Positions 16,780 to 25,540 of a stretch of DNA of 64,000 nt are shown here, in pieces. The notes below the pieces were generated by a model. It was given only the letters and a program-made list of their open reading frames with translations, did not search any database and was not told the origin of the DNA. Origin of the DNA: Methanoregula sp. PtaU1.Bin051 (GTDB taxonomy: Archaea > Halobacteriota > Methanomicrobia > Methanomicrobiales > Methanospirillaceae); NCBI GenBank assembly GCA_002067895.1, contig MVRE01000013.1, forward strand, positions 124,001 through 188,000. Reading direction: 5' to 3'. Both the position numbers and the translations under genes were made by a program. Within the stretch, counting starts at the first letter, position 1; the number at the start of each line of letters is the position of its first letter.

Positions 16780-17572
16780 GGATCCCCTCTACACGATCCT
16801 GCGCAGCAAACGCGAAGTTTCCCGGCTCCAGATCCTTGTCGAGATTGCCGAGCACCAGCCAGCGGTGCGGCAGCAGGAGATCGCGGCAAAACTGGGAGTC
16901 ACACCCCAGGCGATCTCTGAATACATCCGCGAGCTGACAGACGAGGGCCTTGTCGCAGCGAGTGGCAGGGGCAACTACGAGGTCACCCGGATCGGCGTGG
17001 AATGGATTCTTGAAAATGCCGAAGCGCTCGAGGCCTATGCCCGGCACATCCGGCGTGACATCATCCAGCAGGTATCTATCTGGGCCGCAATCGCCGCAGA
17101 GGACTTAAAAACCGGCGATGAGGTCGGCGTCTTCATGAAAGGCGGGTGGCTCTATGCCGGAAAAAAGAAGCAGGCGGCGACGGGTACTGTTGTCGCGGAT
17201 GCGAAGAAGGACGAGGACGTCGGCGTTGCACGCTTAAGCGGGATCATCGATCACCGGGAAGGCGGGATCCGGGTCTGCAAGGTCCCCCGCATCCAGCACG
17301 GGGGGTCGCGCAGGGTGAACCAGAAGCGCCTTTCAGAAGTCCTCAAAGGAGCAGAGGTTGTTGCCGCAGTGGGCGTCGAGGCATTTATTGCCCTGCGCAT
17401 GGCGGGAAGGAAACCTGATATGTTCTACGGTGCGCGGGAAGGTGTTATCGAGGCGGCCTTCCACGGGCTCGAGTGCGTAATCGTCATTGTTGATGAGGAA
17501 TTCACCGATTTCTTAAAAAGGCTGGAGAGCGCTGGGATCGGGTATACGATCCATGACCTGATCGCCCCATGA
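16763..17572 (+). CDS. HTH regulator with ligand-type C-terminal domain
   Basis: The 269-residue protein has an N-terminal winged helix (Q-E-I-A-A-K-L-G-V-T-P-Q-A-I-S-E-Y-I, about 38-55) and a large alpha/beta C-terminal region (about 110-269) with G-A-E-V-V-A-A-V-G-V-E-A and V-I-V-I-V-D-E-E that may bind a metabolite. Archaea-only proteins of this layout are annotated as uncharacterised HTH regulators. It starts at TTG 16763, overlapping the upstream gene by 17 bases with a G-rich site before it, and ends in an ATGA overlap with the helicase. The tight coupling suggests it belongs with that helicase. Confidence 0.75.
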   Translation: MTPGAKDPLYTILRSKREVSRLQILVEIAEHQPAVRQQEIAAKLGVTPQAISEYIRELTDEGLVAASGRGNYEVTRIGVEWILENAEALEAYARHIRRDIIQQVSIWAAIAAEDLKTGDEVGVFMKGGWLYAGKKKQAATGTVVADAKKDEDVGVARLSGIIDHREGGIRVCKVPRIQHGGSRRVNQKRLSEVLKGAEVVAAVGVEAFIALRMAGRKPDMFYGAREGVIEAAFHGLECVIVIVDEEFTDFLKRLESAGIGYTIHDLIAP

Positions 17573-19713
17573 TGATTATCGTCCAGCCGGTGAAAGGGAG
17601 CTACCGGATTCTTTTCTATGACGGCCGGCATGTCCGCGGTGCCGGTATCACCGAACTGACCGATACGCCAAAGGGGCTGCGCCCGGTCCGGTACCGGCTC
17701 CGCTGGGGCGGGAAGAAAGATTACAAGCACACCCCTTCAAAGGATCTAATTGTCCAGCTCCGGCAGGGAGATGTCCGCCTGACCCGGCCCGACCCGGCAT
17801 TCGAATCGTTCCTGAAGAGTTTCCAGATCAGGGCAGGGCCGGTGGATGCATGCCGGATGTGCCTCCTTGATGAACGGGTCACTCCGATTACTGCGGAGAA
17901 CTCGGCAGAATTTTCCAGGGGAGAGCGGATCTGTATGGACTGCGCCCGCCGCGAGCTGCGCCGGGAAGCAACACAGGTGGGACGTCTCGGGAGGGACGCG
18001 ATCTCCCATCTCGAAGTGCTGCTGGATAAGTACCGGAATCTTGACAAGGTGCTTGCAACCCTCCAGCCGGACACGCTAGCCTTCTCCAGAACACTCTTTG
18101 ACCGCCTCGAGCCGCACCCGGAACTTGAGACGAAGAAGATCTCCGATCTCCGGCTCCCGCAAGTATTTGTAAACTCTGCAGGTGTCGGGTCGCTGATGCC
18201 GGCCCAGCAGCTGGCAATTGATGCTGGCCTGCTTACCGGAAAAGATCTTCTCATTGTTGCTGCAACGGCGAGTGGCAAGACCTTTATCGGCGAGATGGCG
18301 GGATTAAAAAACTATCTTGAAGGCAGGGGGAGAATGCTCTTTTTAGTCCCGCTCGTCGCGCTTGCCAACCAGAAGTACGAGCGGTTCAGCAACAGGTACG
18401 CGAAGTTTGCGAAATGCGGGCTCCTGACCGGTGTAAGCCGGATTAACCTTCCCGAAACGCGATCAGCCGGGGACAGGGATCCGCAGTCCCCTTTGGTGGT
18501 CGGTACGTATGAGGGGGTCGACCACCTGATCCGGTGCGGGCAGCGGATCCATGGCATAGGGACGATCATCATCGATGAGGTCCAGATGCTCGAAGACCCG
18601 GACCGGGGGCACCGGCTTGACGGGATGATCGCCCGGCTCAAGTATCTTGCACCGCAGGCCCAGTTCCTGTACCTCTCCGCGACTATCGGGTTCCCGAAAC
18701 TCCTGGCAAAAAAGCTGAACTGCACGCTTGTCCGGTATGACGACCGGCCGGTCGGGCTGGAACGGTATCTCCTCTTTGTGGAGCGAAAGCAGAAGATCCC
18801 GACAATCAAGCACCTGGCAACCGAGGAGTACAAGAAGACTTCCTCGAAAGGCTACCGAGGGCAGAGTATCATCTTCACCAACTCCCGTGCCCGCTGTCAC
18901 ACGGTTGCCGAAGCGCTCGGGATGCGGGCGGCGGCATATCATGCGGGGCTTACAGCGCAGGAACGCCGCGATGTGGAGACGAAGTTTGCCGGTGGGAAAC
19001 TGATGGCCGTTGTCACAACGGCAGCACTTGGGGCCGGCGTAGACTTCCCCGCCTCGCAGGTCATCTTCGATTCGCTTGCGATGGGCAACCAGTGGCTCTC
19101 GGTGCAGGAGTTCTCCCAGATGGGAGGGCGTGCAGGAAGGCCGGACTTCCACGACCTCGGAAAAGTCGTCATCCTTGCAGAACCGGGGGGGAGCTACTCG
19201 CGGGAGAGCCCGCTCACCGAGGAAGAAGTCGCGCTCCGGCTCTTAAAAGGCGAGATGGAGGAGGTCGCACCCGAGCATGACATCGAAGCGAGCAGCGAGG
19301 AGTACGTGGCGAACGCGGTGGTCTGCGGGGGCGATGAGCAGGAACTTGCCCGGATCAACGGGATGATGGTCGGGAGCATGGAACCGGTCCTACCCGACCT
19401 TGTCGCAAACCGTCTCGTGAAACCGACGGAGAGAGGGACGATCGAACTCTCGCCGCTCGCAAAGATGATGGCCGAGCACTTTATCGGCATCAACCGGTTG
19501 CTCCGGGTCGTTGCATTATCGGAGAAGATGGACGACCCGCTCGAGATCATAGCGGAGCTGGAATGCGGGGATGAAGCAGGGGTGCCGGAACCGGAAAAGA
19601 GGAAACAGGATAGGAGAAAACCCTCAAACAGGGATCGCAGCGGTCATAAGGCGATGTCGCATCATGAAAGGAAACATGTGGGCAAGAGTCTGAAAAAAAG
19701 ATCCGGAAGCTAA
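17569..19713 (+). CDS. Zinc-finger SF2 DEAD/DEAH-type helicase, Hel308/Ski2-like
   Basis: The 714-residue protein opens with about 190 residues including C-R-M-C and C-M-D-C pairs about 35 apart, a likely zinc finger. Helicase motifs follow: Walker A A-A-T-A-S-G-K-T (about 222), I-I-I-D-E-V-Q-M, L-S-A-T, a motif IV-type F-T-N-S-R-A, and motif VI Q-M-G-G-R-A-G-R. The D-E-V-Q and Q-x2-G-R-A-G-R forms are typical of the Ski2/Hel308 group. A lysine/arginine-rich tail may bind nucleic acid. It should be an ATP-dependent DNA or RNA helicase in repair or RNA turnover. It is translationally coupled to two HTH regulators, an unusual partnership. Confidence 0.9.
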   Translation: MMIIVQPVKGSYRILFYDGRHVRGAGITELTDTPKGLRPVRYRLRWGGKKDYKHTPSKDLIVQLRQGDVRLTRPDPAFESFLKSFQIRAGPVDACRMCLLDERVTPITAENSAEFSRGERICMDCARRELRREATQVGRLGRDAISHLEVLLDKYRNLDKVLATLQPDTLAFSRTLFDRLEPHPELETKKISDLRLPQVFVNSAGVGSLMPAQQLAIDAGLLTGKDLLIVAATASGKTFIGEMAGLKNYLEGRGRMLFLVPLVALANQKYERFSNRYAKFAKCGLLTGVSRINLPETRSAGDRDPQSPLVVGTYEGVDHLIRCGQRIHGIGTIIIDEVQMLEDPDRGHRLDGMIARLKYLAPQAQFLYLSATIGFPKLLAKKLNCTLVRYDDRPVGLERYLLFVERKQKIPTIKHLATEEYKKTSSKGYRGQSIIFTNSRARCHTVAEALGMRAAAYHAGLTAQERRDVETKFAGGKLMAVVTTAALGAGVDFPASQVIFDSLAMGNQWLSVQEFSQMGGRAGRPDFHDLGKVVILAEPGGSYSRESPLTEEEVALRLLKGEMEEVAPEHDIEASSEEYVANAVVCGGDEQELARINGMMVGSMEPVLPDLVANRLVKPTERGTIELSPLAKMMAEHFIGINRLLRVVALSEKMDDPLEIIAELECGDEAGVPEPEKRKQDRRKPSNRDRSGHKAMSHHERKHVGKSLKKRSGS

Positions 19714-19766
19714 TTACACGAAAACCATCGTTTTAATCTTCATTTTCAGGATTGCGTAAACAGGGG

Positions 19767-20603
19767 TTATTTTCCACCGCTTACGCATACCCACCGGTCG
19801 TAGATCGGATCTTTCGGGTTGTCGGAAACAGCGACCTTCCGGCCCATCTCCTCCCCCCACTTCCGGACAAGATTAGCTTCCGGTTCCGTCCCCACCGTTA
19901 TGATCACCTTATCGGCCAGCGAGAAGATTTGGAAGACCAGCTGCTGCCAGAGGTCCTGCGTGTGCGTATTGATCTCCCCCATCATGACACCGATTGCGCG
20001 GGGGACCGGTTCGAGATAATCTGACGCCCGTGTTGCATCGATGCAGATCGTCTCTTGGGGAAGCAGGCGGCCTGCCGCAAGCCCCCTCGAGAGGAGTGCG
20101 GGGTCGTTGTCACAAGAGAGCGGCGTATACCCGAACCGCCGGAGGACTTCGGAACCGGCTCCTGACCCACAGCAGAAGTCGAGACAGGTCTCCCCGGATC
20201 CCCTGTTCCACGTCTTTGCGATAACGTCTTCGATAATTGCAGGGCGGTCCCTGTTAAGGTCGTCTACTGCAGGTGTTACGTTCGCTGCGATATCATTGCT
20301 GTAGTATTCCCTGACCGCAGGCAGCCATACTTTCCGGTCCTCCTGGTAGATCTCGCCATTTACCTCCTCGAAATGCTCGATGGCGGCAACAGACGGCTTC
20401 CGGCAGATGAACGTCCCTGCCAGCCAGGAACCGGCATCGTGAAAGGCAATCGCGAGCGGCTCGTCATGCTCGTCGATCAGGAGCCGTGACTGGTCGGCCG
20501 GCAGTCCCGAAAGTATCTCGTTAAATATCGGGTTGGTGAGATCCGCATAGGATGGTTCAACAAAGCTGACGGTACCAACTCCAAGGATCTCCGCGGCCTT
20601 CAT
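19767..20603 (-). CDS. SAM-dependent methyltransferase-like protein
   Basis: The 278-residue protein has a Rossmann methyltransferase motif I (L-D-F-C-C-G-S-G-A-G-S-E-V-L) at about 142-156, an acidic post-I strand ending S-C-D-N-D, and later strands ending K-V-I-I-T-V-G. The first 110 residues are a distinct domain rich in acidic and aromatic residues. The expected catalytic motifs for DNA or RNA methylation are not obvious. It overlaps the bactofilin-like gene by four bases (ATGA) and is last in a run from apgM. The substrate is unknown. Confidence 0.75.
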   Translation of the reverse strand: MKAAEILGVGTVSFVEPSYADLTNPIFNEILSGLPADQSRLLIDEHDEPLAIAFHDAGSWLAGTFICRKPSVAAIEHFEEVNGEIYQEDRKVWLPAVREYYSNDIAANVTPAVDDLNRDRPAIIEDVIAKTWNRGSGETCLDFCCGSGAGSEVLRRFGYTPLSCDNDPALLSRGLAAGRLLPQETICIDATRASDYLEPVPRAIGVMMGEINTHTQDLWQQLVFQIFSLADKVIITVGTEPEANLVRKWGEEMGRKVAVSDNPKDPIYDRWVCVSGGK

Positions 20604-21466
20604 GCATCCCGCTCGATCTGGAGCCCGTGGGGGGCCTCGATAGTGCCGTCAATCTTTGCATCCTCGTGCAGCCGGAGGGTTTTTGCAATTACGTTGCCGA
20701 GGATATGGGCGCCTTTGAGAACGACAACCTCGCCGGTACTCTCCACATTCCCATGGATGGCCGTACCGCCGGCAACTGTAACTCCTTTCCTCGCCCGGAG
20801 ACTGCCGAAGACAACAGTATCCTGCTGCACGTCGATAGAGCCGGCCCTTATGTTGCCGTGGAGCCGGCACCTCTTCCCGATCCGCATAGTCGAAGGTACC
20901 GAAAAAAGGTTCATGTTCAGTTTCGACCGGGAGGGGATCATGAGCGGCATGACGAAGTCTTCCTCCTCTTCCGAGAACAGGTCGTCAAGTATCCGGTCGA
21001 TGTCCTCCTCCCGCTGGATTTGAAGGAGAGTCATGAAATAGATGAGTATGAACATGAGGACCGGCATCGGGTTCCGGATCTCGATCGCCCCGGTCGCTTC
21101 GAACCCTTCCTTGATCTCGACCCGTTCGCCGATATCCAGCGTGCCGGCCACCTTGAGCTTACCGCCAATCTTCGCCCCTTCACCGATATAGGCGTCCTGT
21201 TTTGCGATGACATCGCTCCCGATCTCGCACCAGTTGCCGACCCGTGCGTCCCCCTCGGCCCAGATGTATTCGCGAATCTTCGTAGAATCTCCCACGATGA
21301 CATCAGCGCCCCGTAAGCCGTAATCGATCTGGCAGAACTCCCCAATCACGATGTTCCGGTCGGTCCTGATTGCATGCTCCTGCAGTTCCGTCCCGTCGGG
21401 AAGGAGGCAGTGGCGGTGCCAGTTCTCGACACGCCGTTTCGGTTTCTTTGCTCTCGCCTTGGCCAC
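20600..21466 (-). CDS. Bactofilin-like polymer-forming protein
   Basis: The 288-residue protein has repeated short beta strands of the right-handed beta-helix, bactofilin-like kind in two blocks (about 35-135 and 195-285; for example G-E-F-C-Q-I-D-Y-G-L and V-E-S-T-G-E-V-V-V-L-K-G-A-H). They are split by a hydrophobic/acidic insert with F-I-L-I-Y-F-M-T-L-L. Such proteins polymerise into cytoskeletal scaffolds in bacteria; archaeal function is unproven. The GTG at 21466 is preferred because GAGGGG precedes it and it lies 10 bases after apgM; an upstream start would overlap apgM by over 100 bases. The hydrophobic insert could attach the scaffold to the membrane. Confidence 0.8.
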   Translation of the reverse strand: MAKARAKKPKRRVENWHRHCLLPDGTELQEHAIRTDRNIVIGEFCQIDYGLRGADVIVGDSTKIREYIWAEGDARVGNWCEIGSDVIAKQDAYIGEGAKIGGKLKVAGTLDIGERVEIKEGFEATGAIEIRNPMPVLMFILIYFMTLLQIQREEDIDRILDDLFSEEEEDFVMPLMIPSRSKLNMNLFSVPSTMRIGKRCRLHGNIRAGSIDVQQDTVVFGSLRARKGVTVAGGTAIHGNVESTGEVVVLKGAHILGNVIAKTLRLHEDAKIDGTIEAPHGLQIERDA

Positions 21467-21476
21467 TTGTGTCCCC

Positions 21477-22712
21477 TCAGGCACCGTACTTGCGGGATCG
21501 GTTGAGCAGGTCGAGTGCGATAGGAAGAAGCGAGGATCCGGTGATCCGGCATAACCCTCCCTCCGCACAGGAGATCTCGTCAAACTGCTGCACACAATCG
21601 GTTCGGACGCCCTCGCCCCAGATAACGGCCGGGACCGGGTCCGCGCTGTGGTCTTTCACCGTGCACGGTGTCGAATGATCGGCGCAGATCACGATGATGC
21701 AGTCCTCTATAGTACGTAAGGGGGCGATTGCGCTATCAATCTTTTCGATAAAGGCCGTTTTCTGCAGGGCGAGCCCGTCATGCCCTGATTCGTCTGCTCC
21801 CTTGATATTGACGAGCACGAAGTCCCTTGATTTGAGTTCATCGAGCGCCGCTGAAATTTTCCCAGAAAGGTTGCTGTCCTGCGAACCGGTAATCCCGATA
21901 ACATGGACGCGCTGGAGCCCGACCGCCGTCCCAATTCCCCCGATCAGGCTTGCAGCCGCAATCACGCTTCCGGAAAGTCCGTACTTCTCGTTGAATGGTT
22001 CGAAGTGTCCCATCTCTCCTGCGCCCCGCATCAGCACAAAGTTCGCAGGATTCTTCCCCTCCGACTCCCTTTTTTGGTTGACCGGGTGGCTTGAGAGGAT
22101 TGCGGTCGCCTGCCGGACAAACTCGTTGCATACCTCTGCAGTCTTCCGGTGCGCTGGCTCGTCTTTCAAGGGAACGATTGTTAAAGGTGCAACCCCCTCC
22201 TTCTTGGGATCGTTCGAGGAAACACAATGCCCGAGCCCCTTCCCCCTTAGTGCCAGGGAGGCCCGGTGGCCGGCGCCGGAACGGAAGATAAACTCAACAC
22301 CGAACCGTGACAGATCCACTCCTTTCTGGATCGCCGCGGAGAGATCCTGGGTGTCATGAATTCTCCCCGCCCTTCGGTCCGTGACTTTACCCCTGTTCGA
22401 AACGGTTGCATAATTGCAACGGAAGCCGATCATACCCGGTTCCATGTGGATGCCGGTGCCTTCGCATTCGAGAGGTCCCCTGCCTGTATAGTATGTATAA
22501 GGATCATATCCGAGCAGGGCAAGGTGGGCGGTATCGGAACCCGGGCGGATCCCCGGGCCGATCGTGTCCATGACCCCGCAGACACCCTCGCGGGCAAAGG
22601 AATCGAGGTTGGGCGTTTTTGCAACCTGCAGCGGGGTCTTCCCGGCAAGATCCGGGCAGGGCCGGTCGGAGATGCCGTCAAGCACCAGAAAGAGGATCCT
22701 GTGCGCGGTCAT
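21477..22712 (-). CDS. apgM: 2,3-bisphosphoglycerate-independent phosphoglycerate mutase, archaeal type
   Basis: The 411-residue enzyme begins with the metal-binding L-V-L-D-G-I-S-D-R-P and has later alkaline-phosphatase-superfamily motifs D-E-S-G-H-D-G and C-A-D-H-S-T-P-C. The archaeal-type length is shorter than bacterial GpmI. It interconverts 3- and 2-phosphoglycerate in glycolysis and gluconeogenesis, two-metal dependent through a phosphoserine. Enolase for the next step is in the same window at 39.1 kb. The next gene begins 10 bases after its stop. Confidence 0.95.
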   Translation of the reverse strand: MTAHRILFLVLDGISDRPCPDLAGKTPLQVAKTPNLDSFAREGVCGVMDTIGPGIRPGSDTAHLALLGYDPYTYYTGRGPLECEGTGIHMEPGMIGFRCNYATVSNRGKVTDRRAGRIHDTQDLSAAIQKGVDLSRFGVEFIFRSGAGHRASLALRGKGLGHCVSSNDPKKEGVAPLTIVPLKDEPAHRKTAEVCNEFVRQATAILSSHPVNQKRESEGKNPANFVLMRGAGEMGHFEPFNEKYGLSGSVIAAASLIGGIGTAVGLQRVHVIGITGSQDSNLSGKISAALDELKSRDFVLVNIKGADESGHDGLALQKTAFIEKIDSAIAPLRTIEDCIIVICADHSTPCTVKDHSADPVPAVIWGEGVRTDCVQQFDEISCAEGGLCRITGSSLLPIALDLLNRSRKYGA

Positions 22713-22807
22713 TAGAAGAATTGTTTGCGATTACGAGCTCTTATGCTGAACGGTCAGCGCGCCCGTTCCGGCTATTTCAGGGTATGAAAAAAAGTTTGGA
22801 TCCGGCC

Positions 22808-23431
22808 TTATGCCGCTTGTGCCGCCGCCGCCTCTTGCGGGGCAGGTGCAGCGACCGGTTCGACCTTGGACTTGATGATTTCCACCCTGCGGACAGGGTA
22901 GAGGGCTTTTACGACCTTGAATATGTCGCGGGAGATTTCGCCGCCGACAATCCCGTTGACCAGCGTGTTGAGGTCCCATGCCTGCGCCTGTGCCTGCACG
23001 TTTGCCGTAATCGCGTTCCGGATCGCGTGGATCTGCGAGACGTTTGCACGCGCTAGGGTGTAGCAGCTGATGGTCAGCCGGACTTTCTTTCCTTCCTTGG
23101 TCACGATGGGAATAAGGCAGTCGATCCGGGTACTGCGGCGCTTGATGAGCGAGCGCAGGTAGTCCCGTGTCACTTCGTGGCCGACGAACTCGGTGTATGC
23201 CGCGTCGCCGGTCACGGATGCGACTTTGAACCGCATCTTGATGTGCTGCTTGGCATAGTCATTCGTGATCTCGCCGAGCGTCGCCTGCATGATCCTGCCG
23301 ATAACGCTTCCGGCGTCGTTAGCAATTGTATCGCCGATGTACGCTTTCCCGAGGTTGTCGGGGACGTGCACCTTGAACCAGCTTTTGGCTTTCCAGCCTT
23401 CAACTCTTCTTCCAACCTGTTTCTTTGCCAT
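22808..23431 (-). CDS. rps3ae: 30S ribosomal protein S3Ae (eS1)
   Basis: The 207-residue protein has the S3Ae pattern: W-K-A-K-S-W-F-K-V, G-H-E-V-T-R-D-Y-L-R-S-L, and R-R-S-T-R-I-D, followed by an alanine-rich tail. It is an archaeal and eukaryotic small-subunit protein near the mRNA exit. The start overlaps the preceding stop in TAATG, so it is coupled to the pcc1-like gene. The order rps15, recJ-like, pcc1, rps3ae is conserved in euryarchaea. Confidence 0.97.
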   Translation of the reverse strand: MAKKQVGRRVEGWKAKSWFKVHVPDNLGKAYIGDTIANDAGSVIGRIMQATLGEITNDYAKQHIKMRFKVASVTGDAAYTEFVGHEVTRDYLRSLIKRRSTRIDCLIPIVTKEGKKVRLTISCYTLARANVSQIHAIRNAITANVQAQAQAWDLNTLVNGIVGGEISRDIFKVVKALYPVRRVEIIKSKVEPVAAPAPQEAAAAQAA

Positions 23432-23733
23432 TATCTCACCTTTTTCTTATCCTTGTCAACGCCGTCTCCTTTCTGTCCTGTCGTACGCCCATGTCCCTGG
23501 GTATCGGTTACACCCCTGCCATACCGGCAGGCCTCGTCTGCTATGGCTAGGTTCATTAAGTAATCATCCACCGATGCAATCACCGAGCGGAGTTTCGTAC
23601 CGGTAATCTTTGTTGCGACTCCGGACTCTGTTGATTCGGTCTGCATTGACGCGAGATTATCGATACGGATCGCGCCTGCTACGCACGATGGATTCCTGTG
23701 CGAGGTCATGATCTTCCCTTCGATCTGCATCAT
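23431..23733 (-). CDS. KEOPS subunit Pcc1-like protein
   Basis: The 100-residue protein begins at ATG 23733 (or 23730), overlapping the DHH gene stop. The core, I-R-I-D-N-L-A-S-M and T-G-T-K-L-R-S-V-I-A-S-V-D-D-Y-L-M-N-L-A-I-A, matches Pcc1, the dimerising subunit of the KEOPS complex that makes t6A37 in tRNA with Kae1, Bud32 and Cgi121. A lysine-rich tail is added after residue 80. Upstream in-frame extension to 23910 would overlap the DHH gene with poor composition and is rejected. Operon context supports the call. Confidence 0.85.
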   Translation of the reverse strand: MMQIEGKIMTSHRNPSCVAGAIRIDNLASMQTESTESGVATKITGTKLRSVIASVDDYLMNLAIADEACRYGRGVTDTQGHGRTTGQKGDGVDKDKKKVR

Positions 23734-24947
23734 GCCGCCACCGCCTCTGTCCAGCCTTTCCTGAAGGCCTCGAGCCTGTCGCACGGGATCGTCGCCCCGG
23801 CCCTGCTCCGGTGTCCTCCGCCGGTCCCCCCGCATGCCTGTGCTAGGGTGCGGATTGCAGCCCCAAGATCTATAGCGGCGCCTTTCGGGCACCGTGCGGA
23901 GATCCGGCACGAATTACCTGAACGGGCCACCACCGCAATCGGGATCTGAGGAGTGCTCCTGCAGGACAGTGCATCTGCGACATCGCCTGCCACATCAGGG
24001 CTCTCCACCTGATAGATCCCGGCCGGGTCGTTCTGCTTGGTCACAGACCGGAACGATGCGATCATCTTCAGCCGGTGCATACGGGCAGTCTCCCACGCGG
24101 CCCCGAGATCCCGGGAATACCGCAGGCAGAGCGATGCCCCGAGATCGCCATGCCCGGATTTACCGCAGGCATCGACAACCGCGGCAAACGAATGGGCATC
24201 TACGATCACTTCCCGGTCAAGACCGTAGGTGTCGCCGTAGATGGCCTCGACACAGCCGGCATTGTGCGTCCTGATCGCCGAAATGACACAGAGCGAGAGG
24301 ATTTTCTTAAGGTCATACACTCCCCCGGCATCAGGCGTTCCAACAATCGCTTTTACCGCTGCTTCATCGCCACTGACCCCATCGATCACGGGACCTGCTG
24401 CCATCAGCAGCTGTTCGGGGAGGTCCCGCCCCGGGAGCCGGAGCCCGCGACGCACCGCGATGATGCCATTTGCCACTCCGTCGTTGAAGATCTCAAGGTT
24501 CATGCCGGCAAGCGTCTGGCCGTCGCCAATCATGCCGAGCATGGCAAGGCCGGCAAGGTCACGGTTGTCTCCGAGCCGGTTTGCGACGAGGTACGCGGTT
24601 CCCGATGCGGAGAGTTCGTATTCCCCGTCAAGCCCGAAAAGCCGCGGATTGATATGGTGCTCCCCGGTGAAATGGGCTTCATGGTGGTCGACAACAATCG
24701 TCTCCTTTTGGAGATCTTCCATACCGGCACCAAGATCGCAGAGAAGGTATGCCTGGTCCCCGGAAAGGTCCTCGGGAACAATATCGCTCCGGATCCTGAG
24801 CCGGAACCGGAGACCGGCCCGTGCCATCGCGTGGGCGAGGATCGAGCCGGCGGCAATCCCGTCAGCATCATGGTGGGCGATGATCTCCACGTAACCGTAG
24901 CTGCGGATCCGGCCTGCAACATCTTCGGCAGCGGCGTGAAGGGACAT
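23730..24947 (-). CDS. RecJ-like DHH phosphoesterase
   Basis: The 405-residue protein has the DHH family motifs: I-A-H-H-D-A-D-G (motif I), L-C-D-L-G, V-V-D-H-H-E-A (motif III) and the DHHA1 ending G-G-G-H-R-S-R-A-G-A. Euryarchaeal homologues are RecJ-like single-strand-specific nucleases, and some bind GINS. It is probably a cytosolic nuclease for replication, repair or RNA. It lies 17 bases after rps15 and overlaps pcc1, so it is expressed with translation genes. Confidence 0.93.
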   Translation of the reverse strand: MSLHAAAEDVAGRIRSYGYVEIIAHHDADGIAAGSILAHAMARAGLRFRLRIRSDIVPEDLSGDQAYLLCDLGAGMEDLQKETIVVDHHEAHFTGEHHINPRLFGLDGEYELSASGTAYLVANRLGDNRDLAGLAMLGMIGDGQTLAGMNLEIFNDGVANGIIAVRRGLRLPGRDLPEQLLMAAGPVIDGVSGDEAAVKAIVGTPDAGGVYDLKKILSLCVISAIRTHNAGCVEAIYGDTYGLDREVIVDAHSFAAVVDACGKSGHGDLGASLCLRYSRDLGAAWETARMHRLKMIASFRSVTKQNDPAGIYQVESPDVAGDVADALSCRSTPQIPIAVVARSGNSCRISARCPKGAAIDLGAAIRTLAQACGGTGGGHRSRAGATIPCDRLEAFRKGWTEAVAA

Positions 24948-24964
24948 AGGTTTTTACGACAATC

Positions 24965-25426
24965 TTAACGGGACAGCAGGATCTCCGTGTTCTCCGGCTT
25001 GTAGACCCACCCTGCCGGCAGCCTGCGGCTTTTCGAATAATACCTGACCAGCCTTCGGATCTTGGATTCGATCAGCTGGAGCTGCCTCTTGTTGTGCAGG
25101 TCGTTTGCGTTCTCGGACAGGTGCTTGCGCAGTCCCAGCGCCTTTATCATGAGGTCGCGCAGGTCCTCGGGAATTGCCGATTCCAGCTTGTTGTCCCGGA
25201 GGATGTCGCCGATACGCTTCCCTCCTGTTATAAGCTTGATGTCGGGGACGCCATACCGGTCCCGCAGGATCAGACCGATCCTGCTGCTGCTCACGCCCTC
25301 CTTCCTGAGGTCAACGATGACCTTCTCGATCGCCTTTATGTCCATATTGGACCATGCGGGCGCCTCTTTCCGGTAAGGACGGACAGAGCATGACTTGCCC
25401 CTTCTGCGGGCATGCATTCTTGCCAT
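24965..25426 (-). CDS. rps15: 30S ribosomal protein S15 (S13e type)
   Basis: The 153-residue protein has the archaeal N-terminal extension (M-A-R-M-H-A-R-R-R-G) and the S15 core (L-R-K-H-L-S-E-N-A-N-D-L-H-N-K-R-Q-L). S15 binds 16S rRNA helices and nucleates platform assembly. The start has GGAGG about 12 bases upstream. Its leader lies over a strongly structured element (25452-25540) that could be an autoregulatory site. Confidence 0.97.
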   Translation of the reverse strand: MARMHARRRGKSCSVRPYRKEAPAWSNMDIKAIEKVIVDLRKEGVSSSRIGLILRDRYGVPDIKLITGGKRIGDILRDNKLESAIPEDLRDLMIKALGLRKHLSENANDLHNKRQLQLIESKIRRLVRYYSKSRRLPAGWVYKPENTEILLSR

Positions 25427-25451
25427 TCTTAACTAACCTCCATATACGAAT

Positions 25452-25540
25452 GTAAGTCCAAAAAGAGTCGCAGGTGATTGCTGACTCCCGGTAATCCCGA
25501 GCCTTGAACAGGCAGTGCACGTTATGCACGTCGGACTTAC
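25452..25540. other. Multibranched structured element upstream of rps15
   Basis: GTAAGTCC (25452-25459) and GGACTTAC (25533-25540) form an 8-bp closing stem. Inside lie GAGTC/GACTC (25465-25469, 25483-25487) extended by GCA/TGC, GCCT/AGGC (25501-25504, 25510-25513) and GTGCA/TGCAC (25515-25519, 25525-25529). The result is a cloverleaf-like set of helices readable on either strand. It lacks a T-loop and anticodon arm, so it is not a tRNA. It may be the rps15 mRNA leader, a small RNA, or an extruding DNA structure. Confidence 0.45.

Noticed and set aside
24075-24968. 297-codon plus-strand frame
   Set aside because: It mirrors the DHH phosphoesterase gene, whose motifs are clear on the minus strand.
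25452-25540. A tRNA on either strand
   Set aside because: The closing stem is tRNA-like, but there is no T-loop, no proper anticodon arm and the spacing does not fit.
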